A stretch of DNA of 15,524 nucleotides from Eubacteriaceae bacterium (GCA_031280495.1 JAITGT010000083.1:1-15524); one strand, 5' to 3'; shown: positions 1 through 8,316, counted from the stretch's first letter. The notes: generated by a model not told the origin, from the letters alone. Numbers and translations: made by a program.

Positions 1-872
1 GCCGTGTTTTCTATATAACGGAGCTTATCCGCTACGAGGGAAGCGCCATGCAGGAGCTGCTTCAAACAGGGGCGGAATTTTTTAACGACCCATCGGCCCT
101 CTGCGACGCAGAGCTGGTCGCGCTTGCCATGGAAAGCCTGGACACGCTTGGCATTCACGGTTTTCGCGTTGACCTTGGGCAGTGCGAATATGTCGCTTCC
201 CTGCTGAGTGAAGACGAGAGCCTTTTGGAGAGCGACCGCGCCGCTATTCAAAGGCACATCTCGCGAAAAGACGCTTTGGCATTGGAGGAATACATGGCAT
301 TTCGCTCCTGCAAAAAAGAAGTCGCGCAGTGCGCCAAGGAAGTATGCATGCTCTTTGGCGACTACAGCCATGTTCTTGAGAAAGCGGGCAGGCTTTGCCT
401 AAACAGCGGCATGCAAAATGCCCTTTCAAACTTACGCGAAATTGCTTCCCTCATTGAAGGGCAGGGCTTTAGCGCGCAAATTTGCCTTGATTTGGGGTTT
501 TCAAACTGGATGGACTACTATTCAGGGATGATCTTTAAGATATATGCCGAAAACGCTTCACAGGAGGTTGTCAGCGGCGGCCGATATGACAGCCTGGCGT
601 CGCGCCTTGGGCACAAAAAATATGCCTGTGGGTTTGGCCACCATCTTGACCTTACGCTGCCTTTGGCAACCCCCCCTAAAGGCTCGGCTCGCCTCGTCCG
701 CATTCTCGCGCCAAAAGCGGACTTTAGGGACGCCCTGCTGGCTGCCTCTCAGCTGCGCCGCAAGGGCTATTCTGTGGAAGCGGCGGAATCGGCGGGGGGC
801 TTTGTGGCTGATTTTGGTACGGAGCGGCTGGGAAGCGTTGAAGCTTTGCAAGAAAGGCTAGGCAGGCTGTGA
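1..872 (+). CDS. hisZ: ATP phosphoribosyltransferase regulatory subunit HisZ (5' partial)
   Basis: HisZ is a catalytically inactive histidyl-tRNA synthetase paralogue that forms the active hetero-octamer with short HisG and is required for the first step of histidine synthesis and its feedback control. The frame is open from base 3, so the gene starts upstream of the window; 289 residues are visible, and the ATG at 48 is internal. Class II synthetase fold signatures are present: the YITELIRYEG stretch at the visible N-terminus, the MDYYSGMIF segment, and SGGRYDSLASRLG. No anticodon-binding domain of the tRNA-charging type is obvious at the C-terminus, which ends in a short alpha/beta module (FRDALLAASQLRRKGYSVEA). 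The stop overlaps the hisG start by 4 nt (GTGA), so the two partner subunits are probably made in coupled fashion. A true HisS is less likely given the neighbouring short hisG and the missing C-terminal domain. Confidence 0.93.
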   Translation, partial: RVFYITELIRYEGSAMQELLQTGAEFFNDPSALCDAELVALAMESLDTLGIHGFRVDLGQCEYVASLLSEDESLLESDRAAIQRHISRKDALALEEYMAFRSCKKEVAQCAKEVCMLFGDYSHVLEKAGRLCLNSGMQNALSNLREIASLIEGQGFSAQICLDLGFSNWMDYYSGMIFKIYAENASQEVVSGGRYDSLASRLGHKKYACGFGHHLDLTLPLATPPKGSARLVRILAPKADFRDALLAASQLRRKGYSVEAAESAGGFVADFGTERLGSVEALQERLGRL

Positions 873-1507
873 TTCGCATTGCATTGGCAAAAGGAAGGGT
901 GTCTTCTTCCGCGCTCCGTCTATTGGCGGGAAAAGGGCTTTCGTTTCCATACGCAGAAGACTCAAGGCGCCTCATCCTCCATGATGAAGGCCGCGGCCAC
1001 GAGGCGATACTTGTGAAGCCGCTGGACACGCCGGTTTACGTAGAGATGGGCATAGCAGACTGCGGCATTGTTGGAAGGGATGTCATTCTTGAGTCCGATC
1101 CGGATGTGTATCGCCTATTCTCCCTAAAAGCATCTGAATGCTCGCTGTGCGTGGCTGGAAAGCAAGGTTTCGACTTTCGAAGCCAAAAATCGCTCAAGGT
1201 TGCAAGCAAGTATGTGCAGTGCTCCCACCATTTTTTTGACAGGATTGGAATTGCCCACCAAACCATCAAGCTCAATGGCTCTGTTGAGCTTGCGCCGCTC
1301 CTTGGCATGGCTGACGTTATTGTTGACATTGTAGAGACTGGCGGCACTTTGCGCGCTCACGGGCTTGCCGTATTAGAGACAATTTGCGCGATTAGCCCAG
1401 TCTTTATCGTAAATAAAGCTGCCCTAAAAACAAAGCACCGCGAGATCAGCGAATTGGTGGACGCCTTATACCCAGAAGCGTCTAGAGGCATATCATTGCA
1501 TGCCTGA
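869..1507 (+). CDS. hisG: ATP phosphoribosyltransferase, short-form catalytic subunit
   Basis: It condenses ATP with PRPP to give phosphoribosyl-ATP, the committed step of histidine synthesis. The protein has 212 residues, typical of the short HisG class that lacks the C-terminal regulatory ACT-like domain of long HisG and depends on HisZ; the upstream partial hisZ fits this exactly. The N-terminal IRIALAKGR segment and the PRPP-binding loop DIVETGGTLRAHGL (residues about 153-166) are clear. The start is GTG at 869, inside the hisZ stop (GTGA overlap), and gives the canonical N-terminus. An AGAAAGG-like sequence about 11 nt upstream could serve as ribosome binding site. Confidence 0.96.
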   Translation: MIRIALAKGRVSSSALRLLAGKGLSFPYAEDSRRLILHDEGRGHEAILVKPLDTPVYVEMGIADCGIVGRDVILESDPDVYRLFSLKASECSLCVAGKQGFDFRSQKSLKVASKYVQCSHHFFDRIGIAHQTIKLNGSVELAPLLGMADVIVDIVETGGTLRAHGLAVLETICAISPVFIVNKAALKTKHREISELVDALYPEASRGISLHA

Positions 1508-1555
1508 CATGGAAACAAAGCGGATTAATGTGGAGCGGGCCCTTCTAAGAAACGC

Positions 1556-1575
1556 GGCAGCGCTGCCATAAGGAG
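1556..1575 (+). promoter_or_regulatory. hisG-hisD spacer: 12-bp palindrome followed by hisD Shine-Dalgarno
   Basis: The 74-nt gap between hisG and hisD holds a perfect palindrome GGCAGCGCTGCC (1556-1567). It is followed by a strong AAGGAG (1570-1575), 6 nt before the hisD ATG. The Shine-Dalgarno sequence fixes the hisD start. The palindrome has no T-run after it, so it is not a classical terminator, and any role for it is unproven. Confidence 0.55.
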
Positions 1576-1581
1576 ACACAT

Positions 1582-2868
1582 ATGAAGATATATGATTTGG
1601 CATGCGGCGGCTCCATTTCCGACGCATTGGCTGAGCTAAAGGGCCGTTCTGAGTTAAGGCTTTCGGAGATTGACGAAGCTGTCAAAGCGATCCTTGCCGA
1701 AGTCCGAAGGGACGGCGACGCTGCACTGCGCCGCTTCGCCTCTCAGTATGACGGCTTTGAGCTGGGTGAAATAAAAGTTGCTCAAGAGGAGATTGACGAG
1801 GCCTACGAGTCTGTCAGCCCAGAGTTTCTTGAAGCGCTTAACGCCGCGCGCGACAATATTGCCGCCTATCATTCCCGCCAGCAGTACAGTCCGCTTTCCT
1901 ATGGAGAAGGCGGAATCCGCATATCCCAGCGCGCTCTCCCTCTTGACAGAGTCGGAATTTATGTGCCGGGAGGAAGCTACCCGTATCCATCCACCGTATT
2001 GATGTGCGCTGTTCCAGCCGCCTGTGCCGGGGTAAAGCAAATCGCAATGGCGACTCCGGCAAAGCAGGGCGGCAAGGTCAGCCCGAAAATCCTCGCCGCC
2101 GCCCGCATCGCCGGAGTGACAGAGGTTTACAAAACGGGCGGAGCACAAGCAATTGGCGCTCTTGCGTTTGGAACTGAGACCATTCCTGCGGTGGACAAGA
2201 TATGCGGGCCGGGAAACGTGTATGTGACTGCCGCAAAGCGCCTCGTTTTTGGCCATGTAGGCATCGACATGCTTGCCGGCCCAAGCGAGGTTCTGGTAAT
2301 TGCGGACCACAGGGCAACCCCTGCATATGTTGCAGCGGACATGCTTGCCCAGGCCGAACACGATGCAAACGCAGCAGCTGTTTTGGTCACCTTAAGCAAA
2401 GAACTGGCGCTTGCCATTGAACAAGAGCTTGAAAGCCAGCTTTCCCGCCTTCCCGCCGATAGCCTTGCGCACGCTTCCATCAAGGCAAACTGCTATGCGT
2501 TTATTGCGCGGAGCCTTCAGCAAGCCGTTGAGATTTCCAATGCCATTGCGCCGGAGCACCTTGAGCTTGCATGCGAAAACCCTGAGGAGCTTTTGCCTCT
2601 TGTGCGGCACGCAGGGTCAGTCTTTCTTGGCGACTACGCGCCAGAGCCGCTTGGCGACTATCTTGCTGGGCCAAACCACACTTTGCCCACTTCTGGCACA
2701 GCCCGCTTTTTTTCGCCCCTCTCCGCTTACGATTTTATGAAGAGAATGAGTGTGATATACTATGACAAAGAGGCCCTTGCGCAATCAAAGGACATGGTTG
2801 CGCGATTTGCGCGCGAGGAAGGGCTGGAAGCACATGCGCGGAGCGTGCTGAGGAGGTTTGAAGAATGA
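1582..2868 (+). CDS. hisD: Histidinol dehydrogenase
   Basis: It oxidises L-histidinol to L-histidine in two NAD-dependent steps on a zinc enzyme, the last reaction of the pathway. The 428-residue length is normal. The family signatures appear in order: RVGIYVPGG (123-131), [13 protein letters not shown] (208-220), [10 protein letters not shown] (233-242), AQAEHD, PEHLEL (324-329), [12 protein letters not shown] and the C-terminal HARSV. The expected zinc ligands are seen as Gln257, His260, Asp359 and His418, and the catalytic pair as Glu325-His326. It has its own strong Shine-Dalgarno sequence, and its stop overlaps the hisC start by 4 nt (ATGA). Confidence 0.98.
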   Translation: MKIYDLACGGSISDALAELKGRSELRLSEIDEAVKAILAEVRRDGDAALRRFASQYDGFELGEIKVAQEEIDEAYESVSPEFLEALNAARDNIAAYHSRQQYSPLSYGEGGIRISQRALPLDRVGIYVPGGSYPYPSTVLMCAVPAACAGVKQIAMATPAKQGGKVSPKILAAARIAGVTEVYKTGGAQAIGALAFGTETIPAVDKICGPGNVYVTAAKRLVFGHVGIDMLAGPSEVLVIADHRATPAYVAADMLAQAEHDANAAAVLVTLSKELALAIEQELESQLSRLPADSLAHASIKANCYAFIARSLQQAVEISNAIAPEHLELACENPEELLPLVRHAGSVFLGDYAPEPLGDYLAGPNHTLPTSGTARFFSPLSAYDFMKRMSVIYYDKEALAQSKDMVARFAREEGLEAHARSVLRRFEE

Positions 2869-3920
2869 ACAAGCTCATACGGGAAGAATACCGCGGGGCC
2901 AAACCGCCAGTGAACGAGGCCGCTGGATTTGAAACCCTCCTATACTGCAATGAAAACCCAGCAAACCTCGCCGATGAATTCTTCGGCAAAGAGGCAATTA
3001 GCCGTATTGCATCCCTGTCCTTTAACCGCTATCCTGACTGCGAGGCAAAGGAGCTCCGCAGCGCCTATGCAGAATTCCTGGGATGCGGCGCCGCTCTTGA
3101 AAATATTGCGGCAGGCAATGGCTCTGACGAGCTGCTTCGATCGATTGGCGACGTATTTTTGGAAGCCGGCGAAACTCTGATGAGCTGCGAGCCGGCTTTC
3201 TCTGTTTACAAAAGGGCGGCTTCACTTGCAAAGGGGCAGTATTTTGAGGTCGTCTCCGAAAGGCCGGACCATAGGCCTGAAGTGAGCCAGGTTATTCGGG
3301 AGGCAAAAAGACGCAAAGCAAAAGTGATCGCCATCTGCACTCCCCACAACCCCCTCGGCTATGCATGGCCCGCCGAAGACTTGCTTCGCTTAAGGAACGA
3401 GACAGAGGGGCTCCTTGTTGTGGACGAGGCCTACATTGAGTTCTCTGAAAAAGGGAGCTTTTTCCCCTATGCGCTCAGCGACAGCCGCGTCATTGTGCTT
3501 CGAACAATGAGCAAGCTGTTCTCCCTAGCCGCACTGCGCATTGGCTTTGCCATAGGGTCAAAAGAGAACATAACAGCCCTTCTCTGCGCTGTGGACATGT
3601 ACAATGTCAATTCTTTTTCCCAGGCTTTTGGCGTTGAGATGCTTAAAAAGAAGAAAGAGATCGGAGTTAGGCTGGAAGCCCTAAAAGCGTCGCGGGATCA
3701 AATGTACGATAGCCTGCGCTCGCTGGGCGTGGCAAAAGTCTTTCCTTCGGAAGGGAACTTCTTCTATCTTGAAACTCCAAACGCAGCTAAGCTGGCGATG
3801 ACGGCCGCTTCCGCTGGGATTTTGGTGCGCACGTACGGCGACGGGCTCCACCTTCGTGTAACAGTCGGCTCCCCGGAAGAAAACGAAAGGCTGTTAAAGG
3901 CCTTTCAAGAGGCGGGCTGA
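2865..3920 (+). CDS. hisC: Histidinol-phosphate aminotransferase
   Basis: This PLP-dependent class I/II aminotransferase converts imidazole acetol phosphate and glutamate to histidinol phosphate. It has 351 residues. Visible motifs are AGNGSDEL (83-90, cofactor phosphate region), the PHNPLG turn with the PLP-contacting Asn162, VVDEAYIEF with Asp187, and TMSKLFSLAALRIGF with the Schiff-base Lys217. The usual small residue of the NP-T/S-G turn is Leu here, a modest deviation. The start at 2865 overlaps the hisD stop and is preceded by AGGAGG at 2851-2856, 8 nt upstream. Context rather than sequence alone excludes other aminotransferases of the same subgroup. Confidence 0.96.
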   Translation: MNKLIREEYRGAKPPVNEAAGFETLLYCNENPANLADEFFGKEAISRIASLSFNRYPDCEAKELRSAYAEFLGCGAALENIAAGNGSDELLRSIGDVFLEAGETLMSCEPAFSVYKRAASLAKGQYFEVVSERPDHRPEVSQVIREAKRRKAKVIAICTPHNPLGYAWPAEDLLRLRNETEGLLVVDEAYIEFSEKGSFFPYALSDSRVIVLRTMSKLFSLAALRIGFAIGSKENITALLCAVDMYNVNSFSQAFGVEMLKKKKEIGVRLEALKASRDQMYDSLRSLGVAKVFPSEGNFFYLETPNAAKLAMTAASAGILVRTYGDGLHLRVTVGSPEENERLLKAFQEAG

Positions 3921-3921
3921 T

Positions 3922-4500
3922 ATGCGAACAGCGCTAATTGAGCGAAACACAGGGGAAACAAAGATACGCCTTGCCCTCTCACTGGACAGCGGCGAAGATG
4001 CTACCGTTTCCACAGGCATCGGTTTTTTTGATCATATGCTTGCGCTCTTTGGCAAGCATTCTGGATTCGGGCTAAATATATCGTGCGCCGGCGACACGCA
4101 TGTTGACAGCCACCATACAGTTGAAGACACGGGCATCGCCCTGGGCTTGGCGCTCAAGAAAGCCCTCGGCGACAAAATGGGCATTGAGCGTTATGGGTTT
4201 GCCTCGATCCCTATGGATGAAGCGCTGGTCAACTGCACAGTGGATTTCTCGGGAAGAAGCTTCCTAACCTACAGCGTATCCTTTCCTTCCGAAAAGCTGG
4301 GCGAAATGGAGGCAGAGTCTGTGCGGGAGTTTTTTCTTGCGCTGTCGTCTAACGCGCAAATGAACCTGCACCTGTCCCTTTTGTATGGGCAAAATAGCCA
4401 CCACATAGCAGAATGCGCTTTTAAGGCAGCTGCGAGGGCTATGAGAGATGCTTCGCGGCTAACCGGAACAGGGCTTCCGAGCACAAAAGGCGTCTTGTAA
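3922..4500 (+). CDS. hisB: Imidazoleglycerol-phosphate dehydratase (monofunctional)
   Basis: It dehydrates imidazoleglycerol phosphate to imidazole acetol phosphate at a di-manganese centre. The 192 residues correspond to the dehydratase domain alone; there is no N-terminal HAD phosphatase as in the bifunctional enterobacterial HisB. Metal-binding motifs are intact: FFDHM (35-39) with His46, DSHHTVED (62-69), ESVREFF, and QNSHHIAE (157-164), followed by FKAAARAM and the C-terminal STKG. It starts 1 nt after the hisC stop (TGATATG) with an AGAGGCGGG stretch upstream, and its TAA overlaps the hisH ATG by one base. Confidence 0.98.
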   Translation: MRTALIERNTGETKIRLALSLDSGEDATVSTGIGFFDHMLALFGKHSGFGLNISCAGDTHVDSHHTVEDTGIALGLALKKALGDKMGIERYGFASIPMDEALVNCTVDFSGRSFLTYSVSFPSEKLGEMEAESVREFFLALSSNAQMNLHLSLLYGQNSHHIAECAFKAAARAMRDASRLTGTGLPSTKGVL

Positions 4501-5105
4501 TGATTGGCATTGTGGACTACGGAGTAGGCAATCTGCGCAATGTGCAAAAGGCGGTTGAGAGACTTGGCGGAGAAGCCCAAATCTCTTCCAGCGCAAATGT
4601 TTTGCATAGCTCAGACGCAATCATACTGCCTGGCGTGGGCGCCTTTGGAGACGCTGCAGGCAAGCTTGCCTCATCTGGCTTAAAAGAATTTGTGGATGAA
4701 TGGGTGGAAAGCGGCAAGCTGCTGCTTGGCATATGCGTGGGCATGCAGCTGCTTTTTGACGTAAGCTATGAATTTGGGGAATGCAAAGGGCTTGGCTATC
4801 TGCAGGGGGCTGTCGTCCCTTTCCCAGCGGGCGCCCTTAAGGTGCCTCACATCGGCTGGAACCAGCTAGAGGGGGTTGCCGATTCGCCCCTCTTAGAGGG
4901 CGTCCACAACGGCGATTACGTATACTTTGTCCATTCTTTTTATGCAGAGCCAATCGAAGAGGACCTTCTTGCCTATACGGAATATGGCGTAAAGGCAGCC
5001 GCATGCGTAGGGAAGGGAAATGTGTATGGGACGCAATTCCACCCTGAAAAGAGCGCAGGCGTGGGCTCAAAGATTCTTTCGAACTTTCTGGAGATGGCAA
5101 AATGA
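4500..5105 (+). CDS. hisH: Imidazole glycerol phosphate synthase, glutaminase subunit
   Basis: This class I glutamine amidotransferase releases ammonia from glutamine and channels it to HisF. The 201-residue length is typical. The N-terminal IVDYGVGNLRNV, the oxyanion-strand region PGVGAFGDA, the nucleophile elbow GICVGMQ with Cys79, and the FHPEKS triad segment with His181 and Glu183 are all present. The start shares one base with the hisB stop (TAATG), and the stop overlaps the hisA start (ATGA). Its partner hisF lies one gene downstream. Confidence 0.98.
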   Translation: MIGIVDYGVGNLRNVQKAVERLGGEAQISSSANVLHSSDAIILPGVGAFGDAAGKLASSGLKEFVDEWVESGKLLLGICVGMQLLFDVSYEFGECKGLGYLQGAVVPFPAGALKVPHIGWNQLEGVADSPLLEGVHNGDYVYFVHSFYAEPIEEDLLAYTEYGVKAAACVGKGNVYGTQFHPEKSAGVGSKILSNFLEMAK

Positions 5106-5824
5106 GAATTTTCGCAGCGATCGATATATTGGACGAAAAGGCAGTCCGTTTGGCGCAGGGTGATTTTTCGCGCAAAAAGGTATATGACGCCGATCCTCTT
5201 GACGCGGCCATGCGCATGCGGGACATGGGCGCTACCAGCCTGCATATAGTGGATCTCAACGCAGCCAAAGAGGGCAGCGCGCGCAATTTGCCCATTATCG
5301 AAAAAATCTGCAGCCAAACCAGCCTTTTCGTCGAGTCGGGCGGAGGAGTGCGCTCTTTTGAAGCGGCACAAGCGCTCTTTTCCGCAGGCGTTTCCCGTGT
5401 CGTGGTTGGCACAAAGGCTGTGACAGATCCCATTTTTGCGCAGGAGCTGTCGCAAAAATACCCTCACTGCATTTCTGTCGGCTTGGACGCAAAGTGTGGG
5501 GTTGTCATGACAAGGGGCTGGACTGCAAGCTCTGGCCTGGATCTTGTCACAGTTTTGCCCAGCTTTGACAAACTCCCGCTAGCCAGCATTATTGTGACCG
5601 ACATAAGCCGCGATGGAATGCTTGAAGGCGTGTCAGCCGATTTTTACAAATCTATCCAGAGCTTAAGCCAGCATGAAATCACTGCTTCTGGAGGCGTTGC
5701 AAAGCTGGAAGATCTTGTCCGGCTCAAAGATGCGGGCATACGCAGCGCAATTGTCGGCAAAGCGCTTTATGAAGGGGCCATCAATATAGGTCAGGCTATT
5801 GAGCGGGTGAAAGCGCCTATTTAG
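5102..5824 (+). CDS. hisA: ProFAR isomerase
   Basis: HisA isomerises ProFAR to PRFAR by an Amadori rearrangement in a (beta/alpha)8 barrel. It has 240 residues with the catalytic aspartates at the expected places: Asp8 in AAIDIL and Asp129 in VGLDAK. The phosphate-binding loops GGGVRS and ASGGVA and the [11 protein letters not shown] loop are also present. The start overlaps the hisH stop by 4 nt, with GGAG about 10 nt upstream. A TrpF-like or dual PriA function cannot be excluded from sequence alone, but the his context makes HisA the plain reading. Confidence 0.97.
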   Translation: MRIFAAIDILDEKAVRLAQGDFSRKKVYDADPLDAAMRMRDMGATSLHIVDLNAAKEGSARNLPIIEKICSQTSLFVESGGGVRSFEAAQALFSAGVSRVVVGTKAVTDPIFAQELSQKYPHCISVGLDAKCGVVMTRGWTASSGLDLVTVLPSFDKLPLASIIVTDISRDGMLEGVSADFYKSIQSLSQHEITASGGVAKLEDLVRLKDAGIRSAIVGKALYEGAINIGQAIERVKAPI

Positions 5825-5849
5825 AGGCACGAATATTGGAGGTGGCGCC

Positions 5850-6617
5850 ATGCTGGCAAAGAGAATCATACCTTGCCTGGACGTAGACCACGGGAGGGTT
5901 GTCAAAGGAACGAAGTTTAGCAGCCTTGTGGATGTGGACGATCCAGTTGCTCTTGCTTCCCGCTACTCTAAAGAGGGCGCGGACGAGCTTGTCTTCTATG
6001 ACATTACGGCAACTCATGAAGGGAGGGAGATTTTCTTCGACACTTTGCGTGCTGTCGCTGACTCAGTTGACATTCCCTTTACTATTGGGGGGGGGATCCG
6101 CACAGCGGATGATTTTCGCAAGGCTCTTCTTGCAGGAGCCGACAAAGTTTCCGTCAATTCCGCAGCAGTGGCCGATCCATCCGTCATTAGCGAAGCAAAA
6201 GTCCGGTTTGGCAGCCAGTGCGTTGTTTTGTCTATTGACGCAAAGAGAAACGGCGCTTCTTGGGAAGTGTATGTCAGCGGCGGCAGAAAAAATACAGGCA
6301 TAGACGCTATTGATTGGGCAGTACAAGGGCAGCGCCTCGGCGCAGGGGAGATCTGCATTAACTCCATTGACGCAGACGGCGTTAAGGAAGGCTATGACAC
6401 TCAACTGATTGAAAAGCTCGCCAGCGTTCTGGCGATACCTATCATTGCGAGCGGCGGCGCAGGGAAGGCAGAGCATTTTGCGCAAGCCCTGAAAGCAGGG
6501 GCGGATGCAGCGCTTGCAGCCAGTGTTTTTCATTATGGAGAAATCCCGATTGCCGGACTTAAAGAATTCCTGCGCATGGAAGGCATCGCAATTCGGCCGG
6601 TGAAGCGCAGCGCATAA
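5850..6617 (+). CDS. hisF: Imidazole glycerol phosphate synthase, cyclase subunit
   Basis: HisF uses HisH-derived ammonia to convert PRFAR to imidazoleglycerol phosphate and AICAR, the latter returning to purine synthesis. The 255-residue barrel carries Asp11 in [13 protein letters not shown] and Asp130 in LSIDAK. It also has the phosphate loops IGGGIRT and IIASGGAG and the ISN-type strand [15 protein letters not shown] good Shine-Dalgarno sequence (GGAGG, 5838-5842) lies 7 nt before the ATG. It follows hisA after a 25-nt gap and is the last gene before a 95-nt structured spacer. Confidence 0.98.
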   Translation: MLAKRIIPCLDVDHGRVVKGTKFSSLVDVDDPVALASRYSKEGADELVFYDITATHEGREIFFDTLRAVADSVDIPFTIGGGIRTADDFRKALLAGADKVSVNSAAVADPSVISEAKVRFGSQCVVLSIDAKRNGASWEVYVSGGRKNTGIDAIDWAVQGQRLGAGEICINSIDADGVKEGYDTQLIEKLASVLAIPIIASGGAGKAEHFAQALKAGADAALAASVFHYGEIPIAGLKEFLRMEGIAIRPVKRSA

Positions 6618-6712
6618 AAGCAAATTTGGCATGCCTGGGCGCACCGGCATGAAGAATAAGTAGGGGGAGCGCGCCCGATAAAAGCAAAGCGGCTTTTCGA
6701 GCGCTGAAACAG
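6618..6712 (+). promoter_or_regulatory. hisF-hisIE spacer with two stem-loops
   Basis: This 95-nt gap is the longest in the operon. It holds CATGCC (6630-6635) paired with GGCATG (6646-6651) around a 10-nt loop, and AAAAGC (6680-6685) paired with GCTTTT (6692-6697) around a 6-nt loop. The second hairpin ends 15 nt before the hisIE ATG. No T-run follows the first stem, and the TTTT of the second is part of its own stem, so neither is a good Rho-independent terminator. The only purine-rich Shine-Dalgarno-like stretch, TAGGGGGAG (6661-6669), lies more than 40 nt upstream of the ATG, with the second hairpin in between. Role unknown. Confidence 0.45.
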
Positions 6713-7366
6713 ATGGATAGCATCGAAACAGATTTTGGGCTTAATTATGGCAGCAGCGGCTTAATTCCGACTGTAGTCCAGCATTTTAGAACTAACGAAG
6801 TGCTTATGGTCGCCTATTCCAACGAGGAATCGGTTGCCCTGAGCCAGCAGACAGGAATTGCGCACTTTTATTCCCGCTCACGCCAGTCGCTTTGGAAAAA
6901 GGGAGAGACGAGCGGGAATTATCTCAATATTGTCTATGTATTTACAGACTGCGATAAAGACACGCTCTTGTATGTCGTCGATCCAGATGGCCCAGCCTGC
7001 CATACTGGGGCCAACAGCTGTTTTTTTGTCGCGCTTTACGGAAACGAGGATTTCCTTGGCTCAGATCCGGCAATGCTGCAGAAGGTTTACGACATTGTGC
7101 GCGATCGCATGGAAAACCCTGTGGAAGGATCCTACACAAACTATCTTTTCAGCTCAGGCATCGACAAGATCCTTAAGAAAATTGGCGAGGAGTCAGCAGA
7201 GACAATAATTGCTTCAAAGAATAATTCAAGAGAGGAAATCATCTTTGAAACAAGCGATCTGCTCTACCATCTCATGGTTATGCTCAATGACAGGGGCGTA
7301 GAGCTGGACGAAATTCTGGGCTGCCTAAAAAGCCGCCACGCGGCAAGCGTGCGGCCGTCTGACTGA
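6713..7366 (+). CDS. hisIE: Bifunctional phosphoribosyl-AMP cyclohydrolase / phosphoribosyl-ATP pyrophosphatase
   Basis: This fusion performs steps 2 and 3 of histidine synthesis: the C-terminal HisE domain hydrolyses PR-ATP to PR-AMP, and the N-terminal HisI domain opens the adenine ring. The HisI part (about 1-115) has SGLIPTVVQ, SRSRQSLWKKGETSGN, the metal aspartates Asp79, Asp81 and Asp83 in DCDKD, and the zinc cysteines Cys96 and Cys103 in GPACHTGANSCF. The HisE part (about 122-210) has YTNYLFSSGIDKILKK, GEESAETIIA and the helix around SDLLYHLMVML. The 217-residue length fits the fusion. The ATG at 6713 is the only good start: the frame is closed at 6650 and offers no ATG, GTG or TTG before it. 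The Shine-Dalgarno sequence is weak. Confidence 0.96.
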   Translation: MDSIETDFGLNYGSSGLIPTVVQHFRTNEVLMVAYSNEESVALSQQTGIAHFYSRSRQSLWKKGETSGNYLNIVYVFTDCDKDTLLYVVDPDGPACHTGANSCFFVALYGNEDFLGSDPAMLQKVYDIVRDRMENPVEGSYTNYLFSSGIDKILKKIGEESAETIIASKNNSREEIIFETSDLLYHLMVMLNDRGVELDEILGCLKSRHAASVRPSD

Positions 7367-7369
7367 TGC

Positions 7370-8260
7370 CTATTTGACAAACCGGCTTGCAAAGGCGGCT
7401 ACGCGTTTTTCATATTCTTCGTGCCAGGCGTAGACTGTTTGGGCATGCCCGGTGTGTGGCGCTATCCAGAGCGCTTTGTCTTTTGCTTTCGCTTGATAGA
7501 GCTGCTTTGCCATCCAGGGAGGGGTAAACGAATCCTCAGCCCCATGGATGAAAAACATTGGCGTTTCTGAAGATCTTGCCGCCTTTTTAGCGTCAGCTTT
7601 TAAGAAGCCATACCCAGCGACGGCATAGAGAAGCAGGTTGGACGCCAACAGAACCGCGCTGCGGGGAATTGGAATTTTCCGCTCCTTTTTGAGCCGGAAA
7701 GCGAATTCTTTAAAAGCGCTTGAAAAAGCGCAGTCAGACACAATGCACTTGACCGCCTGGGGAAACTCTTCTTCCGCGCTCGAAAGGATCGCGGCGCTTG
7801 CCCCCATGCTTACCCCATGCAGGCAGATCTGGCACCCGGCATGCTTTTCCATAAGCAGGCGAATCCAGTCGATTATGTCAAGCCTGTCTGGCCATCCCAT
7901 GCCGACAAAAGGCCCGTCAGACTGCCCGCAGCCCCTGTTTTCTGTCAGTAGCACGGAATACCCATTTCTCAGATATATTTTTGCGTATTCGGCAACGTCT
8001 CCGGCAATGGAATGGTAGCCATGAACGACGACAGCGATCTTTTTTTCGCTTTCTCCTGGCACCCAGTATCCAGCAAGCTTAAGCCCATCACGGCTCTTGA
8101 TATACAGCGTTTCGGCCTTTTCGCGCAGCCAGTCACAGCCCAATTGCGTTCTTTCGCTCTTTATTGGCGGCTTTCGCCGAAATACAGAACGCACAAACTG
8201 CGCGCTCAATGCAGCTGTTGCAGCAGCCGCAATTGGCGCCGGCGCAAGAATCGTTTTCAT
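7370..8260 (-). CDS. Alpha/beta hydrolase with N-terminal hydrophobic anchor
   Basis: This is a serine hydrolase of the alpha/beta fold, in the broad group that includes Bacillus YqkD-like proteins; the substrate is unknown. It has 296 residues from the ATG at 8260, chosen because AAGGAG lies 6 nt upstream (8267-8272); a longer frame to 8329 has no comparable support. Residues 1-30 form a hydrophobic segment with basic residues after it (APAPIAAAATAALSA then RSVFRRK), suggesting a signal anchor. The catalytic set is readable: oxyanion loop VVHGYHS, nucleophile Ser151 in HGVSMGA, acid Asp243 in IHGAEDSFTPP, and His272 in HTGHAQ. The ENRGCGQSDG motif is typical of the family. Its stop is 3 bp from the hisIE stop in a tail-to-tail arrangement. 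A role in histidinol-phosphate dephosphorylation is not suggested by its fold. Confidence 0.85.
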   Translation of the reverse strand: MKTILAPAPIAAAATAALSAQFVRSVFRRKPPIKSERTQLGCDWLREKAETLYIKSRDGLKLAGYWVPGESEKKIAVVVHGYHSIAGDVAEYAKIYLRNGYSVLLTENRGCGQSDGPFVGMGWPDRLDIIDWIRLLMEKHAGCQICLHGVSMGASAAILSSAEEEFPQAVKCIVSDCAFSSAFKEFAFRLKKERKIPIPRSAVLLASNLLLYAVAGYGFLKADAKKAARSSETPMFFIHGAEDSFTPPWMAKQLYQAKAKDKALWIAPHTGHAQTVYAWHEEYEKRVAAFASRFVK

Positions 8261-8288
8261 TGCTTTCTCCTTTCGACCTTTCTCCCCC

Positions 8289-8316
8289 ATTATACAATAC
8301 GATATATGCGATATCG
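8289..8316 (-). promoter_or_regulatory. Putative hydrolase promoter with adjacent dyad operator
   Basis: Reading the minus strand, a consensus TATAAT (8294 to 8289) lies 28 nt upstream of the hydrolase ATG. No good -35 hexamer is visible at 16-18 nt. Immediately upstream is a perfect inverted repeat CGATAT-N5-ATATCG (8300-8305 and 8311-8316), in the spacer and -35 zone. The spacing and position suit a dimeric repressor or an activator that replaces the weak -35. No regulator gene is adjacent, so this is inference. Confidence 0.4.

Noticed and set aside
1556..1567. Terminator in the hisG-hisD spacer
   Set aside because: The palindrome has no T-run and is followed at once by the hisD Shine-Dalgarno sequence.
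1654..2361. 235-residue minus-strand frame opposite hisD
   Set aside because: It is fully antisense to a gene with intact motifs; its length is explained by the GC-rich codon pattern of hisD.
7370..8260. Hydrolase as the missing histidinol-phosphate phosphatase
   Set aside because: It has a Ser-Asp-His alpha/beta hydrolase triad and a membrane anchor, unlike any known phosphatase for this step, and is on the opposite strand under its own promoter-like element.
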